A DNA stretch of 64,000 nt from Heterodera schachtii. Its lineage: Eukaryota; Nematoda; Chromadorea; Rhabditida; Heteroderidae. Position 1 is the first letter of the stretch, and each line of letters opens with the position of its first letter. The DNA lies in NCBI GenBank assembly GCA_023374025.1, contig SIJG01000016.1:2155915-2219914 (forward strand). The letters run 5' to 3'. Below are positions 1 through 12,021 of this stretch, in pieces. The translations under genes were made by a program, and so were the position numbers. The notes under the pieces are model-generated. The model did not search any database. It saw nothing but the letters and a program-made list of their open reading frames with translations, and was not told the DNA's origin.

Positions 1-601
1 AATCTTGACGTTTTTATGTAAGTAAGTGTTCAAGATTATGAATAATTCAATCTATTTTTTTATATTAGAATATTATGTCTGTGGATTCTTTGCAATTTAT
101 AAAATATTTAATTTTGTGTGATTTTACACGTGCTTGTACAAAATAATTATATCAAAATTCATGTCTTATATGTTAAATATTTATTACGAACATTTTCCAA
201 TTTGTTTTATACATATATTACCTTTTAGTACATGGAATTTTATTAATTTTTTGAATTTATTTTTAATTTTTTAATTTTTCTTTTTCAAACATATATTATT
301 GGGTTTAAAAATTTTTTTCTAAAGTTCTCAGGTAGTTTGACCCATCATCCAGGTAAAATGTGACAATGGTTTGTGATTCATAACTTTAATATTTTTAATA
401 ATAATTGAATGTAGTGAAAAATATTTAAATTATATTTTTATGTTTTAAAAAAAGATTTCTTTGGTTCTTCTAAGAACAGAAATTTTCTTAATTTTTGATA
501 ATCATTTTAAATATTTTTTTTATTTTTTGTATTTGGTCATTCAGAATTATTTCTTTAAGTTGTACTAATTTTTTTCATAAAAATTTTTTTTTATTAAAAA
601 A

Positions 602-659
602 CTTCAACGTCAAGGCGGTTTATTTTCGGCCGGTGTCGTTTCTTGTTTTTGGAACTCAT
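602..659 (-). CDS. possible short exon, basic peptide
   Basis: This is a GC-richer island in AT-rich DNA. On the minus strand it reads from an ATG as MSSKNKKRHRPKINRLDVE, a Lys/Arg-rich peptide, and then meets a GT followed by a T-rich run. It lies downstream of the exon chain at 1125-1986 on the same strand and could be part of that gene or a separate first exon; the splice phase cannot be fixed. On the plus strand the same bases are also open and end at a good donor (AG|GTACGT) near 670. Strand is therefore uncertain and no family is recognised. Confidence 0.3.
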
Positions 660-1124
660 AGTTGTTATAGGTACGTTATAATACATTATTTTGTATAATG
701 TAATAAGGGGGTATTTCTGGAAAAATTTTTTTAAAATTATATTTTGTCTTAAGTTGTTCTGTTTTTATAAAGAAAATATGCTTATTTTGAATTGCAGAAT
801 TAGCTAAGAAATTTTAAAATAGCCTATTTGGCAATGTATACCTTTAATGTGTAAAATGTATAATGAATTTTCATTTTATTTTATAATATCTTTGAAAGGC
901 TTCAAATTGCGAATGAAATTTTGTATATTATTTTAATTTAATTTTGTTGTATTATGTTATTTTGTTATCTTTAAATTTTGTTGATTAAAATTGCCAAATA
1001 TACACTTGATTTTAAATTAATGAAGAATGTTTTAAATCAACGAAGAAAATTTAATATTCAATCAAATATATTCCTTTTAAATGATTTTTGTTAGTAATTA
1101 TCTCTATCGATTTATATCTCAAAC

Positions 1125-1986
1125 CTTTTTTATTAATATAGTATCCTCGCTTCGCTAAATGATCTGATAATTTTCTGTGAATAAATTACTTCGTAAATTG
1201 GTATATTTATCATAATGATATTAAAATATTAAAAATAATATTTTATAATTAATTTATATTTATTTGGAATTAATTATCTTAATTAAATTATTACAGCAGT
1301 ATTCTCGCTCCAATCCCTACATAAGGTTTGACTTTCTTCAAAGGTTTTAAAACACTTAATTTTTGAGTTTTGGTCTTTTTTCTATTACCCTTAAACTTCT
1401 TTAGATTTTTATAATTTTGATTCTTTTCACTATTTTAATTAGGTTAAGATAAATCGTAGTATTTTCTGTATTATATTTTTATTTAAAAATTTTTAAAACG
1501 TTATTAATTCTTACGCGACAGCAATTTTTTTTTGAAAAATTTTGCTAAAAAAATTAAAATATAACTATCCTTTTTTTAAAGATAAATTACACTAATTAAA
1601 AATTTATTTAGTTTTACTCCGTGAATTTATTTTTTCTCTCGTTGTTTTTGTCCTCAAATCGAGGAAGCATCTTTCTGCCACTTACTGTTTCATTTTATGT
1701 AATATTTTTAGTCAAATCAAAAACTGGAAAAATTATATATTATTAATTTTTAATGTAATTTTTTTGCAATACAAAATAACATTTTTTAATAATTTGGTAA
1801 AACTTGAATTCAATTTTAAATATATTATTTATTCTTAATTCATAGATTTGAAAATTTCACATAATTTTATTTTTATTATACATAACTTTGCTTGAGTGGG
1901 TGGCCATCCGATTTTCAGTGGTTTCCAAAATATAATTTTTTATAACCTTTTCCGGTGAATTTTTTAAAATTGTAATTGGTAAAACA
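1125..1986 (-). CDS. five-exon gene segment, basic protein of unknown family
   Basis: Five minus-strand exons fit together in one frame: 1882-1986, 1618-1674, 1515-1544, 1295-1381 and 1125-1174. Each intron starts with GT (GTATAA, GTAAAAC, GTAAGAA, GTAATA) and ends in AG (GGCAG, TTTTAG, AATAG, TTCACAG). Phases are 2, 2, 2, 2 and 1, and each join restores a sense codon (ATA, GAC, GCA, CTA). The result is 109 codons without a stop, in DNA where stops are very frequent. Readable pieces are VLPITILKNSPEKVIKNYI, then KMLPRFEDKNNERKNKFT, then KKVKPYVGIGARILLKLSDH. The protein is rich in Lys and Asn. The second exon could instead begin at 1684, which adds SGR. Start and end of the gene are not found: the last exon ends in phase 1 before GTTTGAG, so more exons lie below 1125. 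No domain is recognised. Introns are about 70-210 nt. Confidence 0.72.
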
Positions 1987-2454
1987 CTGTCATTTTGAGT
2001 AATTGAATTTTTTTATCATTATTCATATGCAATTTTATTTGAATTAATTTATTAATTTTAAACATTTGATAAAAATAATCGCTCAATTAGTAACCATCGT
2101 TTTTTATGTTATTTTCATATTAAATTTTTAATCCGATTTTATGCCGTTGACTGATAATTTGAACTTTTAGCAAACAATATTTGTAAAGTATTATTTAATT
2201 TTAACTAGTTCTATTTTGATTAAAATACAAAAAGCATTTGCTTATTTTTTTAATTCTCAATATGAAAATTGTCAAAGTTGAATAATTTAATATTTGTCAT
2301 TTCTGTAGTTGAATGATAGTTTTAATGCTATTATATTATAATTCATTGTTTTTGTGTCGCAAATTTCTTTGATGTAATATTATTATTACACGATTAGAAA
2401 TTTACAATTTTTTTATATTTAAAATCTTGTAGTCCAATTGTTTACTAAATGCTT

Positions 2455-2640
2455 ATTCAATGTGGTCTAATTGTTTAGTAAATATTCGCTCCAATTTTAT
2501 GTGTGCTAATATTTTAACTCCACCGATTTTCTTTATCCCGCCCATCTTCTTGAGATTCTTGAGAATCTTCATGACGTTTGCTTATGAACTCTTCATGACG
2601 TGTAATCATGTAAAGCATCTGCATGTGGATATCAAGCAAA
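2455..2640 (-). CDS. ambiguous coding island
   Basis: All three interpretations of this island are open. On the minus strand one frame starts at an ATG (MKILKNLKKMGGIKKIGG...) and ends at TAA after about 39 codons. A second minus frame reads MLYMITRHEEFISKRHEDS and more behind a possible acceptor (CATGCAG). On the plus strand a 66-codon frame runs from 2460 to 2660. The island lies just upstream of the exon chain at 1125-1986 and has higher complexity than its surroundings, so some coding exon is likely. Its phase does not join directly to the exon at 1882-1986. Confidence 0.35.
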
Positions 2641-3145
2641 AACAACACGATGGAAGTTGAGTAAGTTGGCGACCAATATCATAATCGTTCTTCAATATAT
2701 TTATTGTAATTTTTTAATGATTAAAGTTAATCTTTAATTATGAAATCAAATATATAAATGTATATTTCCTATGTGATAATTAGAGCATTTACTGTAATTT
2801 TTTTTAATTAACATATTTAGTGCAATTCATTTGAAAATGATCAAAAATGGGATTAATAATTATGAATTATTTCTTTTCTTAATTCGGCTTTTTGCAGAAA
2901 TTTCATATTTCTCTTCATATTCAATCTCTTTTTTACTTTAAAACCTCGAGAAATTATTTAGTAATATTTTAATTTTTGTTTTTTATTAGCTAATTTATTT
3001 TATTATATGATTCTTTTAAACGTTTGTTATTCAGTTTGCAAGGGAATTTGGAAAGTAAATATAAGTTTCATACTGATTTGAGTGATTTATTTCAAATTGA
3101 CCGTAATTCTATTATTATTAATTGATAATTATTTTTTAATTTCAC

Positions 3146-3169
3146 GATTTCTGCCGCTCCAGAAGACAT
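3146..3169 (-). CDS. possible first exon (MSSGAAEI)
   Basis: A minus-strand ATG opens eight codons, MSSGAAEI, then a GTGAAA donor in phase 0. It sits 1.2 kb upstream of the five-exon chain and could be its first exon, but the connecting exons are not established. The sequence around the ATG (ATGTCTTCTG) recurs at other candidate starts near 39.5 and 39.8 kb. Confidence 0.3.
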
Positions 3170-3828
3170 GACAATGCAACAGATTATATTAAATCTTTGA
3201 AAAAATTTTATTATAAATTATTAACATTAAAAATCTGTAGCTTTAAATAGTAATTATTTGTTGTATTAAAATAATATTTTATGTAAATATCAGAGTTTTA
3301 AGTTTATTAGTTTAACTTTTTTTAAGTGGTATATTTTCTTGCAACATGTTAAATGATTAAATATATTGTTTAGCATTTTTAGATTTTACTACAATTTTCT
3401 TAGTTATCTCTTCATTCGAAAACTATTAAATTTAATTCGAAAATATAGTTTTACCATATTTTGTTTTTAACTAAATTTTTACTGCTTTTTCTTTTTTATA
3501 TTTGTTTCTTTTAGTTAACTTTTTTGTTTTTCGTTGCCATCTTATGTTTAATTAATGATGCTTGCTTTTTTTTTAAGAAAAATTTAATATTCTTAACAGA
3601 GCAACTTTTATTCCTTTACTATGTGTTCATCAATTTTTTTCTGGAAAAAATTATTTAATTTAGCGTTTTTTCGTTTATTTATTTAATATATGTTGCTTTT
3701 ATTATTATTACCTATAACTATAATAAATTATTACTCTTATTTCAGTTTAATCTTGACATCTTCTGAAAATGTCCATATAGGTGTAACTTCATTTTTTCTA
3801 TTTTAAATATGATTTCGGGCAACTGGGT

Positions 3829-4440
3829 GTATTGAACAACAATTACCAGAAAATTTTATTTTACGAAAAATTTCCGTTATATAAACAATATAGTCGCTTT
3901 TAAAAATTTTAATTCACACATGCTCTCGTACGATATTGCCTTTTTTCGCCAAACTGATTTAATAGATTGTTTTAAACTCCTTGTTGCACGATGCAACCAA
4001 TAAAAGTTCGAGCATTGGCTGCATTTTCAAATATAAATTTTAATTAAAAGTGGATATTTTCTTAATTTTACAATAGATTAATTTATTTACAAATTATTCT
4101 CATTCAATGTTTATGCTTTTATATTTTAATTCGTTGTTTGAGATTCATATTTAACTTTAAAAGACTGTCGAACATGGCAATATTTATTTGTTGGAAAATT
4201 CATTAATTTTACTATATAGTTTTTTTTAAAATTATGTAAACAAAGGTTGTTTTTGTTGCCGCAATTAGTTATAAGTTTTAACTTTTTTTAATTCCATTTC
4301 ATTCATAAAAATTTTTTATTTTGAGGCGATGGATTGTATCGAACAACAATTACCAGAAAAAAAGTTTTTACGAAAAATTTCCGTTAGATAAAATCATTTC
4401 GTCTAACTTTTAAAAATTTTAAATCATTCATGCTCGTATG
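3829..4440 (+). repeat. two direct copies of a ~105-bp unit
   Basis: Copies lie at 3829-3935 and 4336-4440. Both hold GAACAACAATTACCAGAAAA, then a TTTACGAAAAATTTCCGTTA block and TTTTAAAAATTTTAA. Reversed, both give similar short open frames around SMxxLKFLK, so the unit could be a duplicated minus-strand exon or a dispersed repeat. Confidence 0.6.
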
Positions 4441-7400
4441 TGATTCTCTGTTTTCGAAGCCCTATTCTTTATTTGGAGTTTAATTTAGCTTTAAATAGAG
4501 TTTAAATTTATTTTAAATTATGTTTTTAAGAATTTAATTAATATCCAAAGTCTAACTAATATATATTAAAGAAAAATTTATAACTTTGCAAATCTAAATG
4601 TTTATTTGCATTTTATTTAATTTATTATATTAAATATTCTGATATTTTTATTTAATCATTATCTAATTTAATCGATCGCATAAATTCCTTGTTCCACGCT
4701 GCTGTAAGTAGTTAGTTACTTATGACAATAAATATGTTTTTGTTATTTATTATTTTTTCTTTTTATTAATAGATTAGTGCGTAAAACTATTTTAATTAGC
4801 GCATATTATTAATTATATGCATTAATATTGTTAACTGTCTCGCTCCTCTGTGTCCTATTCGTTTGATTTAGGGTTAATCATTTCAAAAAATATTTACTTT
4901 TTAAATTTGATTTGTTTTTAGTACCATTTTATTAATATATTTTATTTTTGTCAATTTTTTTAGTTATACTTTATGGAAATTTCATATTTTTAGATAGTAT
5001 TTTTGTGCAATTGATGTTGAAATGATTAGATGTAATTAGTATAGAATATAGTAAATTATTTTCTTGTCCACTATCATTGTGTCTAATTCAGGGTTGTGGA
5101 TTGTCGCTAAGTTAATTAAATAAATAATGCGTAAAAGTCATTTTCATGTAAAAGAAAAATAAAGACTTTTTGCTTCACACTTTCATTATCAATGTCAGAA
5201 ATAAATTTTTATTTTCTATTATATTTTCTCCATGTTGCTGAATATAAAACGACAATAATTATAAATGGCATTTATCAATCATTTCTTTTGATTAGCTGTT
5301 TATTTTTCAATTTAAACGACTGATTAAATTATCTTTTTATTTTAAAAATTCAAACTAATTTTTTAGTTTATATTTATGCAGCTTCCATTAATGCTTTATC
5401 TATTCATATAAGAAAATACACAAAGCAAGACAACAGTGAAAGGTTTTTCAATTAAATTAATTACTTTTTTTTATTTTTTGTTTTTATTAAAAATATTAAT
5501 TTTCTTTATTATTGTAAAATTTTTACTTAAACTGAAGGATTATCTTCTTATGCCTTATTTTATTTTTGCTAATACAAACACAATTTGCAACTATAATAAT
5601 ATTTATTTTATTAGTTAAAATAAGCGATATTTTCATATTCAATTTGTGGCTATTAAAAATTTCTTTATTGCAGCACTATCCATTTTAAATCTTAAAATTT
5701 TTTAATTATAATTTTCACGACAATATTACCTCACAAGCGAGTTTAACTTCGTCAATATATTAACTAATTAACTATTATTTTAAATTGGAGTTATCAAGTT
5801 TTTTTATCATATGTTTATTATAATAACAGAACCTTATGATTTGCTATTTAAAACGTTAAATATTTAATGAGTATATCTTGAATTTTGATTTTATCGCTTT
5901 AATTATCACTTTACTCTAATTATTTAAAAATAAAGCTTTATTATTTGTTTTGTTAAAAATCTACATATTGAAACATATTTCATTAGTATAAACTGATGTT
6001 TTTTTAAGTTTCCATTTATTTTTTTCATATATAAACTTATTTATTTTTTATATAATTATCGTGGAATAAATTATTTCTTGCGTCGGCTTGCCTTTATTTT
6101 TTTTCGTCGATCATTTGTGAAGGTTTCCAGTTCGGGTCAACGTTCTCAATTTCTGCTATCTTTTATTTAATTTACGTATTTTATTTTATAATTATCACTT
6201 GTGTTCCAATTTTTTAAATTATGCTTATGTTTTTATTTGGGAAAAAATACTGGAACGAATTTGTTTTTATCTTGAAAATATTTTTGGGTTTTTTACAGTA
6301 TTGTTTTCAAATCTAATTAGTCTGAATGGTAAGTTAAGGATCATCTGAAATTTTAGGCTCAACAAATAATAATTAAAAAAAACAAATTTTTTCACTAATA
6401 TTTTTAAGGTCGCTTTTTTACACGCATAAGTTTTATAATTAAGTCATATGCAGTTGTCAATTTTATTAGCTTCATTTTTTGACTTATTTTATAATTAATT
6501 TTATTTCACTAAATTATTTTGCCGAATTTCTTAAGTAATGTTTCTAATACTTCTTTGTTACACTCCATAAATTATTTCATTAAGCCGTATGTAGTTGTAA
6601 AAATTTATTGATTTAAAGTTTTAGTTAACTAATTTTAAATAATTAATTTTTATTCTTATTTATTTTCACAGGTGAAATGATCAAAATGGCTGGTCGAAGC
6701 AATTCTTTGGGCGACAAGACAACTTTTTTGTGGTATATTTTATTTTTTATCTTAATCAAATTTAAGAACCTCCGCATTAATAAATTTTTTATTTTATTTT
6801 TCTTCTTGTCAAAGCAATGGGAAAATAACCTTTGCAATTTTAAGTTTTAAATTTTATAATTAAGATCTTTACTCATGCAATTTATATAATTTTTAGATAA
6901 ATTTATTTTTATATTTCCATAGAACAAGAACTTTTTTGTTATAATTTATTAATTTTTATTCAAATGTATGCCTAATATTTTTTCAAATTGAAAACCTTTT
7001 CACATATTTAACACATTGCTCTTATCCTGTAAAATTTTGTGCTTTAAGATATTGAAAATCCAAAATTTTTTTAAGGAAACCTTACTTAAGGTTCTGCTCC
7101 TGTTTCATTTTAATGGTTGGTTATTTATTACATGTAATCCATTTTATTAATTATCTGCTTTGAGTAACGATTAACATTTCAAAAGTACACAAAAATTTTG
7201 AATCATTATTTATATGTTTTGTTAATTTATTCATTTTTATTTATCTCTTTTATTGTGTTTTAGGATGAGAAATTTTTTTTATAATCTATAATTTCTTTTG
7301 TGTTATTAATATTTTTGTATCTTTAATTTTTCTCAGGAACTTTTGTTCTTTCGTAATGACTATTTCAATTATAAATATATGAAATAATGATATTTTGATT

Positions 7401-7487
7401 TGTTAATTGAAATCTTGATTTAAATAAATTAAAATTTATTCTTCAAATTAAGTTCGTTTATTTATTAATTATTATTATTCTTATTAT

Positions 7488-7705
7488 TCACTTTGGTCCG
7501 TTGCGTTTGGGTGGTGTCCTTAGCATAGATAATGTTTGTTGTAGTGGGAAGGGATCATTGGATTTGCCGAGCAGCTCGCGCACTATTTTTTAATTGAATT
7601 ATTTAAAATTATTAATTTTTTTTGAAAACCCACGTCTGATGAACAGTGGGTGTGTTTCAATTTTTTGAGCAGGTGCCCCTCCACTGCCTCCTCGTTGAGA
7701 AGTGC
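7488..7705 (-). CDS. two 3'-terminal exons of an unknown gene
   Basis: Exons are 7634-7705 and 7488-7582, with a 51-nt AT-rich intron (GTGGGT...AATAG). The first has phase 1 at its end (AGA C) and the second begins TG, so the join gives CTG. The reading continues 31 further codons to a TGA stop at 7488-7490. The peptide pieces are TSQRGGSGGAPAQKIETHPL and, after the intron, LRELLGKSNDPFPLQQTLSM, ending TPPKRNGPK. Gly- and Pro-rich stretches suggest a partly disordered tail. Upstream exons are needed, because the first exon begins mid-codon after an acceptor. Both exons stand out as GC-richer islands. No family recognised. Confidence 0.68.
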
Positions 7706-8190
7706 CTATTATTCTCCTAACTTTTAGAAAAAATATTATATAATTTTTAAATATAAATATAAAGTTAGTTCAATTTGCTTTTATTTCATAAATTGAAGAT
7801 TTTTATATTTTTCATAATTGTTAAAAAATTATAGTCTTCGATTTTGAATTTTTTAAAAATAAATCATAATTTCTTTTTTATTCATATTTTTTTGTTTAAT
7901 TAATTTCTTGCATTTAGGGTGGTTTTATCATTGGACCATAACATTAGTAAAACTAAGAAAATTTTAATTTTTTATAAATAAATATAATTTATTTCTCTTT
8001 TTTTTGTTTTTCGCTATTGGGATTCTCCTTTAATCTTTATTAACAATAAGAGAATGTTTTTTAAAAATTTAGATCCGTTTTAGAATCCAAAACTGACGTC
8101 CGGGTTGATTACACGCTCGATTTTGTTTATTCACTCAAAATTCTGTTTTTTTTCTTTAATTTTTTATTTTTCAAATTATTTTTTAGTTTA

Positions 8191-8978
8191 TTACAACATT
8201 TTATTATATTTTACTAATTCTTCAAAACTACTATCTAGAACTTCATTATTTATTTTCATTAATAAATTTCTATATTTTGGCTTATTTAACTTATCAATAG
8301 GGATTGTTTTTTATGTAAATGCATTTTTTTCCTGGATAATTACTGGGAAACACTTTCATTTTTTTGTTTGCGAACAAAAGTTGGTACTTTTATTTAATTT
8401 TTCTGATTTTTCTACATATTACTATATACATATTTTTATATACATATTTTAAACTTTTTCGTACATATTTCGCTATTTCCGTTCATATTTTTTTTTGTTT
8501 ATATTTGAGGATTTTTGAGAATTTACAGAAATTTTTTGTGAAAAAAATAAAAAAAATTTTTTGGAAATGTATCCCTAAAAAATCGATTTTTTATTCAAAA
8601 AATGAGGTATCAAAATAATTTTTTAAAAACTAAAAAATGATTCTAAGCCAATTTATGTAATTTTTATGGATTTTGTGCCTGTGTCACCATTTACTAGGGA
8701 TTTTTTTTTCAAAAAAATAACAATTTTTATTTACATATTTCTTACATGTTTTGGGTTTTTGTACATATTTCTTCATATTTTAGCATTTTGATACATATTT
8801 TATTTACATATTTCGCGATATTTTTTACATAAAAAAACAATCCCTACTTATCAAAATTTCCGCGCTGTTGAATGTCCTTAATCGTATATTTGGCGCTTCG
8901 GTACATCAACATCTCAAAGAGAATGTCGGCATGTATTCGCGAAAAATTATGTATAGTTGTTGTAGTTTTGATTGTACA
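8191..8978 (-). pseudogene. last exon of an unknown gene, split by a hAT-like MITE
   Basis: The minus-strand exon starts at 8978 after a good acceptor (GGCTTTCAG). It reads 44 codons (CTIKTTTTIHNFSRIHADIL, then FEMLMYRSAKYTIKDIQQRG, then NFDK) up to the MITE at 8298-8846. Leaving out the MITE and one copy of its 8-bp target duplication, the frame resumes exactly with LNKPKYRNLLMKINNEVLDS and stops at TAA (8191-8193), 33 codons on. So the exon was once about 77 codons and was cut by insertion. Splicing at the GTAGGG made by the TSD-TIR junction and the AG in the other TSD would leave a stop at the join, so the MITE is not a clean intron. The allele is probably broken at its C-terminus. Family unknown. 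Confidence 0.7.
8298..8846. mobile_element. hAT-like MITE, 549 bp, with TACATATTTC words
   Basis: The ends are near-perfect inverted repeats (TAGGGATTGTTTTTTATGTA and its complement). The element is flanked by identical 8-bp duplications, cttatcaa, at 8290-8297 and 8847-8854. An 8-bp duplication and a TAGGG terminus are typical of hAT transposons. Inside, TACATATTT-type words recur many times near both ends. There is no transposase frame, so it is non-autonomous. It sits inside a coding exon (8191-8978). Confidence 0.88.
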
Positions 8979-9059
8979 CTGAAAGCCACTTGTCAATGAA
9001 TAGATATAATTAAATGAGTTGCCCAATTTGGCGTGATTTTCTTTCATTTAGATAAATAT

Positions 9060-10900
9060 TATTGGCTTTTTTGTGATTTTATCAATTTTGGAAATTAATA
9101 ATCATTAATTACGGATCATTAAATTGGCCATTCTCGCCAATTAATAAAGTAGGAAACTTCGTTTAAATTTCAATATTATACTTTTAAAAACAAATGCGTT
9201 TCTATTTATATATAATCTGCTGCAAATTAACTATTTTTATCTTGGAGCAGGCTGACCACATGGTGGCATTTTTTTCGAAACGATGAAGTTAATCTTCTCC
9301 CATATATTCTATTTTTGGAAGAAAGGGTTCATATATAAATTTTAGTTTATAAATTTTACACCAAATTTTTTTTCTATTAAATTTGTATTTTTAAAAAAGC
9401 ATTGCTTTTATATGATATTTTTCTTTATACCTTTAATAATAAACTTGCTATTTTTTTCTTTTAATCTTAACTTATTTGTTCCTATTTAAATTTTTTTAAT
9501 ATATTTGATTTTAAATGGAATTTACAGTTTGATTTTTCAATGGACTTGTTTAAAAACTAATTATAAAAAATTCAGGTTTACTTGTACTGTACAAGGGTAA
9601 CGGCGAACTTGGATATGATCTTTTTTAAGTAAAAGATGAAATATTTATTTATAATTATATAAAGATTTTATTTCAAGTTCACTATGGGTTATATTCGTAT
9701 ATTAATGTGTTTCATTGACGAATACCAAGTGTGTGTGATGTTATTGTTTTTTCGCTAATTAATTAGGTAGTCTTTATTAGCAGGTATCCTGTTAACTTTT
9801 AGAAAAAAAATATTATATAATTTAATAAACAATTTTTTTTAAATCCACCTTGTACTTTGGTAGAAATATTAGAAATTTGCATTTATTTTTTTTGAAAAAT
9901 CAGTGTACTTGTTAATTTTTATATTACCGATTAAGGCATTTTCATAGTTCATTTCTGCTAATTAAATAAATAATTCGATTTATTTCGTTATCACAAGAAA
10001 ATATTTGTATTTTTTGTCTGACTAATAGAGATTTATAAATTATTTTAGCTTAAATTTTTTTATTTTTACCTCATTGCTTTGTTTTTATTTCTTCTATTTA
10101 AATTTTCAAAGTTTTTCTCATGGAAATTGACCGCCACTTTTTAATGTGATTCGGATGATCTTTTAAAATACTATTAGAAAAGTATGTACAATTTAATTCT
10201 CACTTTTTTTCGGTATTTGGTTTAATTTTGTTCTTATAATATATATTTTAATTAATAAAAAATAAGACAATTTCAGTTATTTAACTTTTTTTTGTGTGAT
10301 TTATTTTTTGTCAAATGATTTTGATTAGCATTTCTTCAGTGATCTTGTACATAAGAAAATTTTTTTTTAGCTTTTGTAGTTTTTAATATTTTCTAATCAT
10401 TTAATTTCGTCATCTTTAATAAATACACATTCAATTTAATTTACCTTATCAAATGCTTTTCATTTTGTTATTATTTATGATTTTAACAATCATATTTTTT
10501 AATTGTTCGCAGATTTACCTAAAATTAAAGAAAAATTTCTCATTTATTTTGATTCAAAAATTTTAACTAAACAAAGGGTTTCATTTTTTATTTGAATTTT
10601 GGGTTTTTCCTTTTACTAAATTTAAAACAATTTTTCATAAGGTTGGGTTTAACTTCTGGAAAATAAAATAAACTTTTTCTTAAAAAAAAGAAAATATAAG
10701 ACAAATTTGTTCCTTCATAATTTTACAAATAATTTGGTTTACTATAAGAGAAGCATGAAAATCAGATTCCGAAAAATTTTCGATTTTTACACAATTTTCG
10801 CAAGATTAATAAATTTTAGTTTAATTGTATTTTTTTCATCTAAAATGATTCACATACCAAAATATCATTTCACATTCAAGAACAAAAAAAAAATGAATAA
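9060..10900. other. AT-rich stretch without a supported gene
   Basis: This stretch holds long T-runs and A-runs and no island with both an open frame and splice signals. The short frame at 10707-10931 is low-complexity and is not accepted as a gene. Confidence 0.5.
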
Positions 10901-11040
10901 ACGTTTTGCTGAATGTAAAAAAATAGAATGAAAGAATGAATGTAGTTATTTGGAGAACAATTTGAGCCTTTTGTGCAAAATGACAGTGGAACGAAGGCAC
11001 TGCGTCCCTTTATATTGATTAACACAAATGAAGCAGTAAT

Positions 11041-11160
11041 AGAGAGAGAGAGAGAGAGAGAAGAGATAAAGGGGGGAATAGAGAGTGTGAAGAGAAACAA
11101 AAGAAATGAGAAAGACTGCGAGAGAGAGACTGAGAGAGTGACAAAAAAGAGAGAGGTGGG
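11041..11160. repeat. GA-rich purine tract
   Basis: The tract is (GA)n followed by degenerate GAGAGA/GAAA words for about 120 bp. Frames here on both strands are low-complexity shadows. A comparable CT-rich tract is at 53920-54040. Confidence 0.85.
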
Positions 11161-11337
11161 GCAAAGAACAAACAAATAAAAATAGGCAAAAGGACGCTTT
11201 CTACTAAGTTTCCCAATTAATGTAAATTAAAAGGATCCAAAATATTTTAAAAAATCACACAAAAATTTTATTAGCATTAGAAATATAAAAAATAATAATG
11301 AAAATAATGATTTTACGATTTGTACTGAATTTTAAAT

Positions 11338-12021
11338 GAATATCTTGACTTATACGATGTTTTTTTCTCGTGGACCAATCTTGACGAATATGGTACCATT
11401 CGATAGCTCTCGATGAGACAAATCGTTCTAGGGGTGGGGGAAGTTGATCCGACAAGTATAAACCGGTTTTTTAACCGATTAAAACCTAATAGTGCCAATT
11501 CAGTACCAAACTTAATGCAGGGAAACTGGTGCAAATAGGTCATTTAGCTTATTGCGCTAAAAAACCGCCGCACACTCGACTACGGCGGCCAGTAGGTGGG
11601 GCGAGACTACGGGCTACGGAAGAAGTCCGCGCGTGATCCGCAGGCGGTTGACTGATTGGCGGGGGCCCTTCGGGCCCCCGCAGTCAACCGCCTGTGGCGC
11701 TCGTCAGACTGCTTCCTCCGCCCTCCGTCTCGCCCCACTACTTGCTCCGTCTTCGCATGCTCCCTTTTGCGAAAATTTACTTCATTTTGTTTATCCATTT
11801 TTCGTTGGTACTGAAATGTCTATTAAAAAATAATTAATTCATTAAAAATGCCCAATTTTCTTCACTTTTTGTGTTTTGAATCGGTTCAAAAATCGGTTTA
11901 TACTTGTCGGATCAACTTCCCCCACCCCTAGATCGATCTGTCTCATCGAGAGCTATCGATTGGTAGCATATTCGTCGAGATTGGTCCACGAGAAAAAAAC
12001 ATCGTATAAGTCAAGAGAACC
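11338..12021. mobile_element. foldback/MITE-like element with ~120-bp inverted arms
   Basis: The left arm (about 11343-11470) and right arm (about 11885-12016) are inverted copies, sharing TCTTGACTTATACGATG, CTCGTGGACCAAT and a GGGGTGGGGGAAGTTGATCC block. The 8 bases ttttaaat stand on both sides (11330-11337, 12022-12029), a likely target duplication, though the minisatellite unit itself contains them. The centre is GC-rich and holds a second pair of arms (GTGGGGCGAGAC / GTCTCGCCCCAC) around a strong hairpin. No transposase is coded. Sequence at 11460-11550 resembles 54955-55109, next to the LTR element. Confidence 0.75.
11641..11694. other. very stable GC-rich hairpin
   Basis: A 14-bp outer stem (CAGGCGGTTGACTG with CAGTCAACCGCCTG) encloses a 9-bp inner stem (CGGGGGCCC / GGGCCCCCG) with a TTC loop; the only irregularity is a 5-base bulge (ATTGG). 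It is the centre of the foldback element. Confidence 0.85.

Noticed and set aside
10876..11216. Four overlapping frames over the GA tract
   Set aside because: Low-complexity Ser/Leu or Arg/Glu runs from a simple repeat.
11607..11833. Frames of 63-66 codons in the GC-rich core
   Set aside because: They are translations of the two arms of a hairpin.
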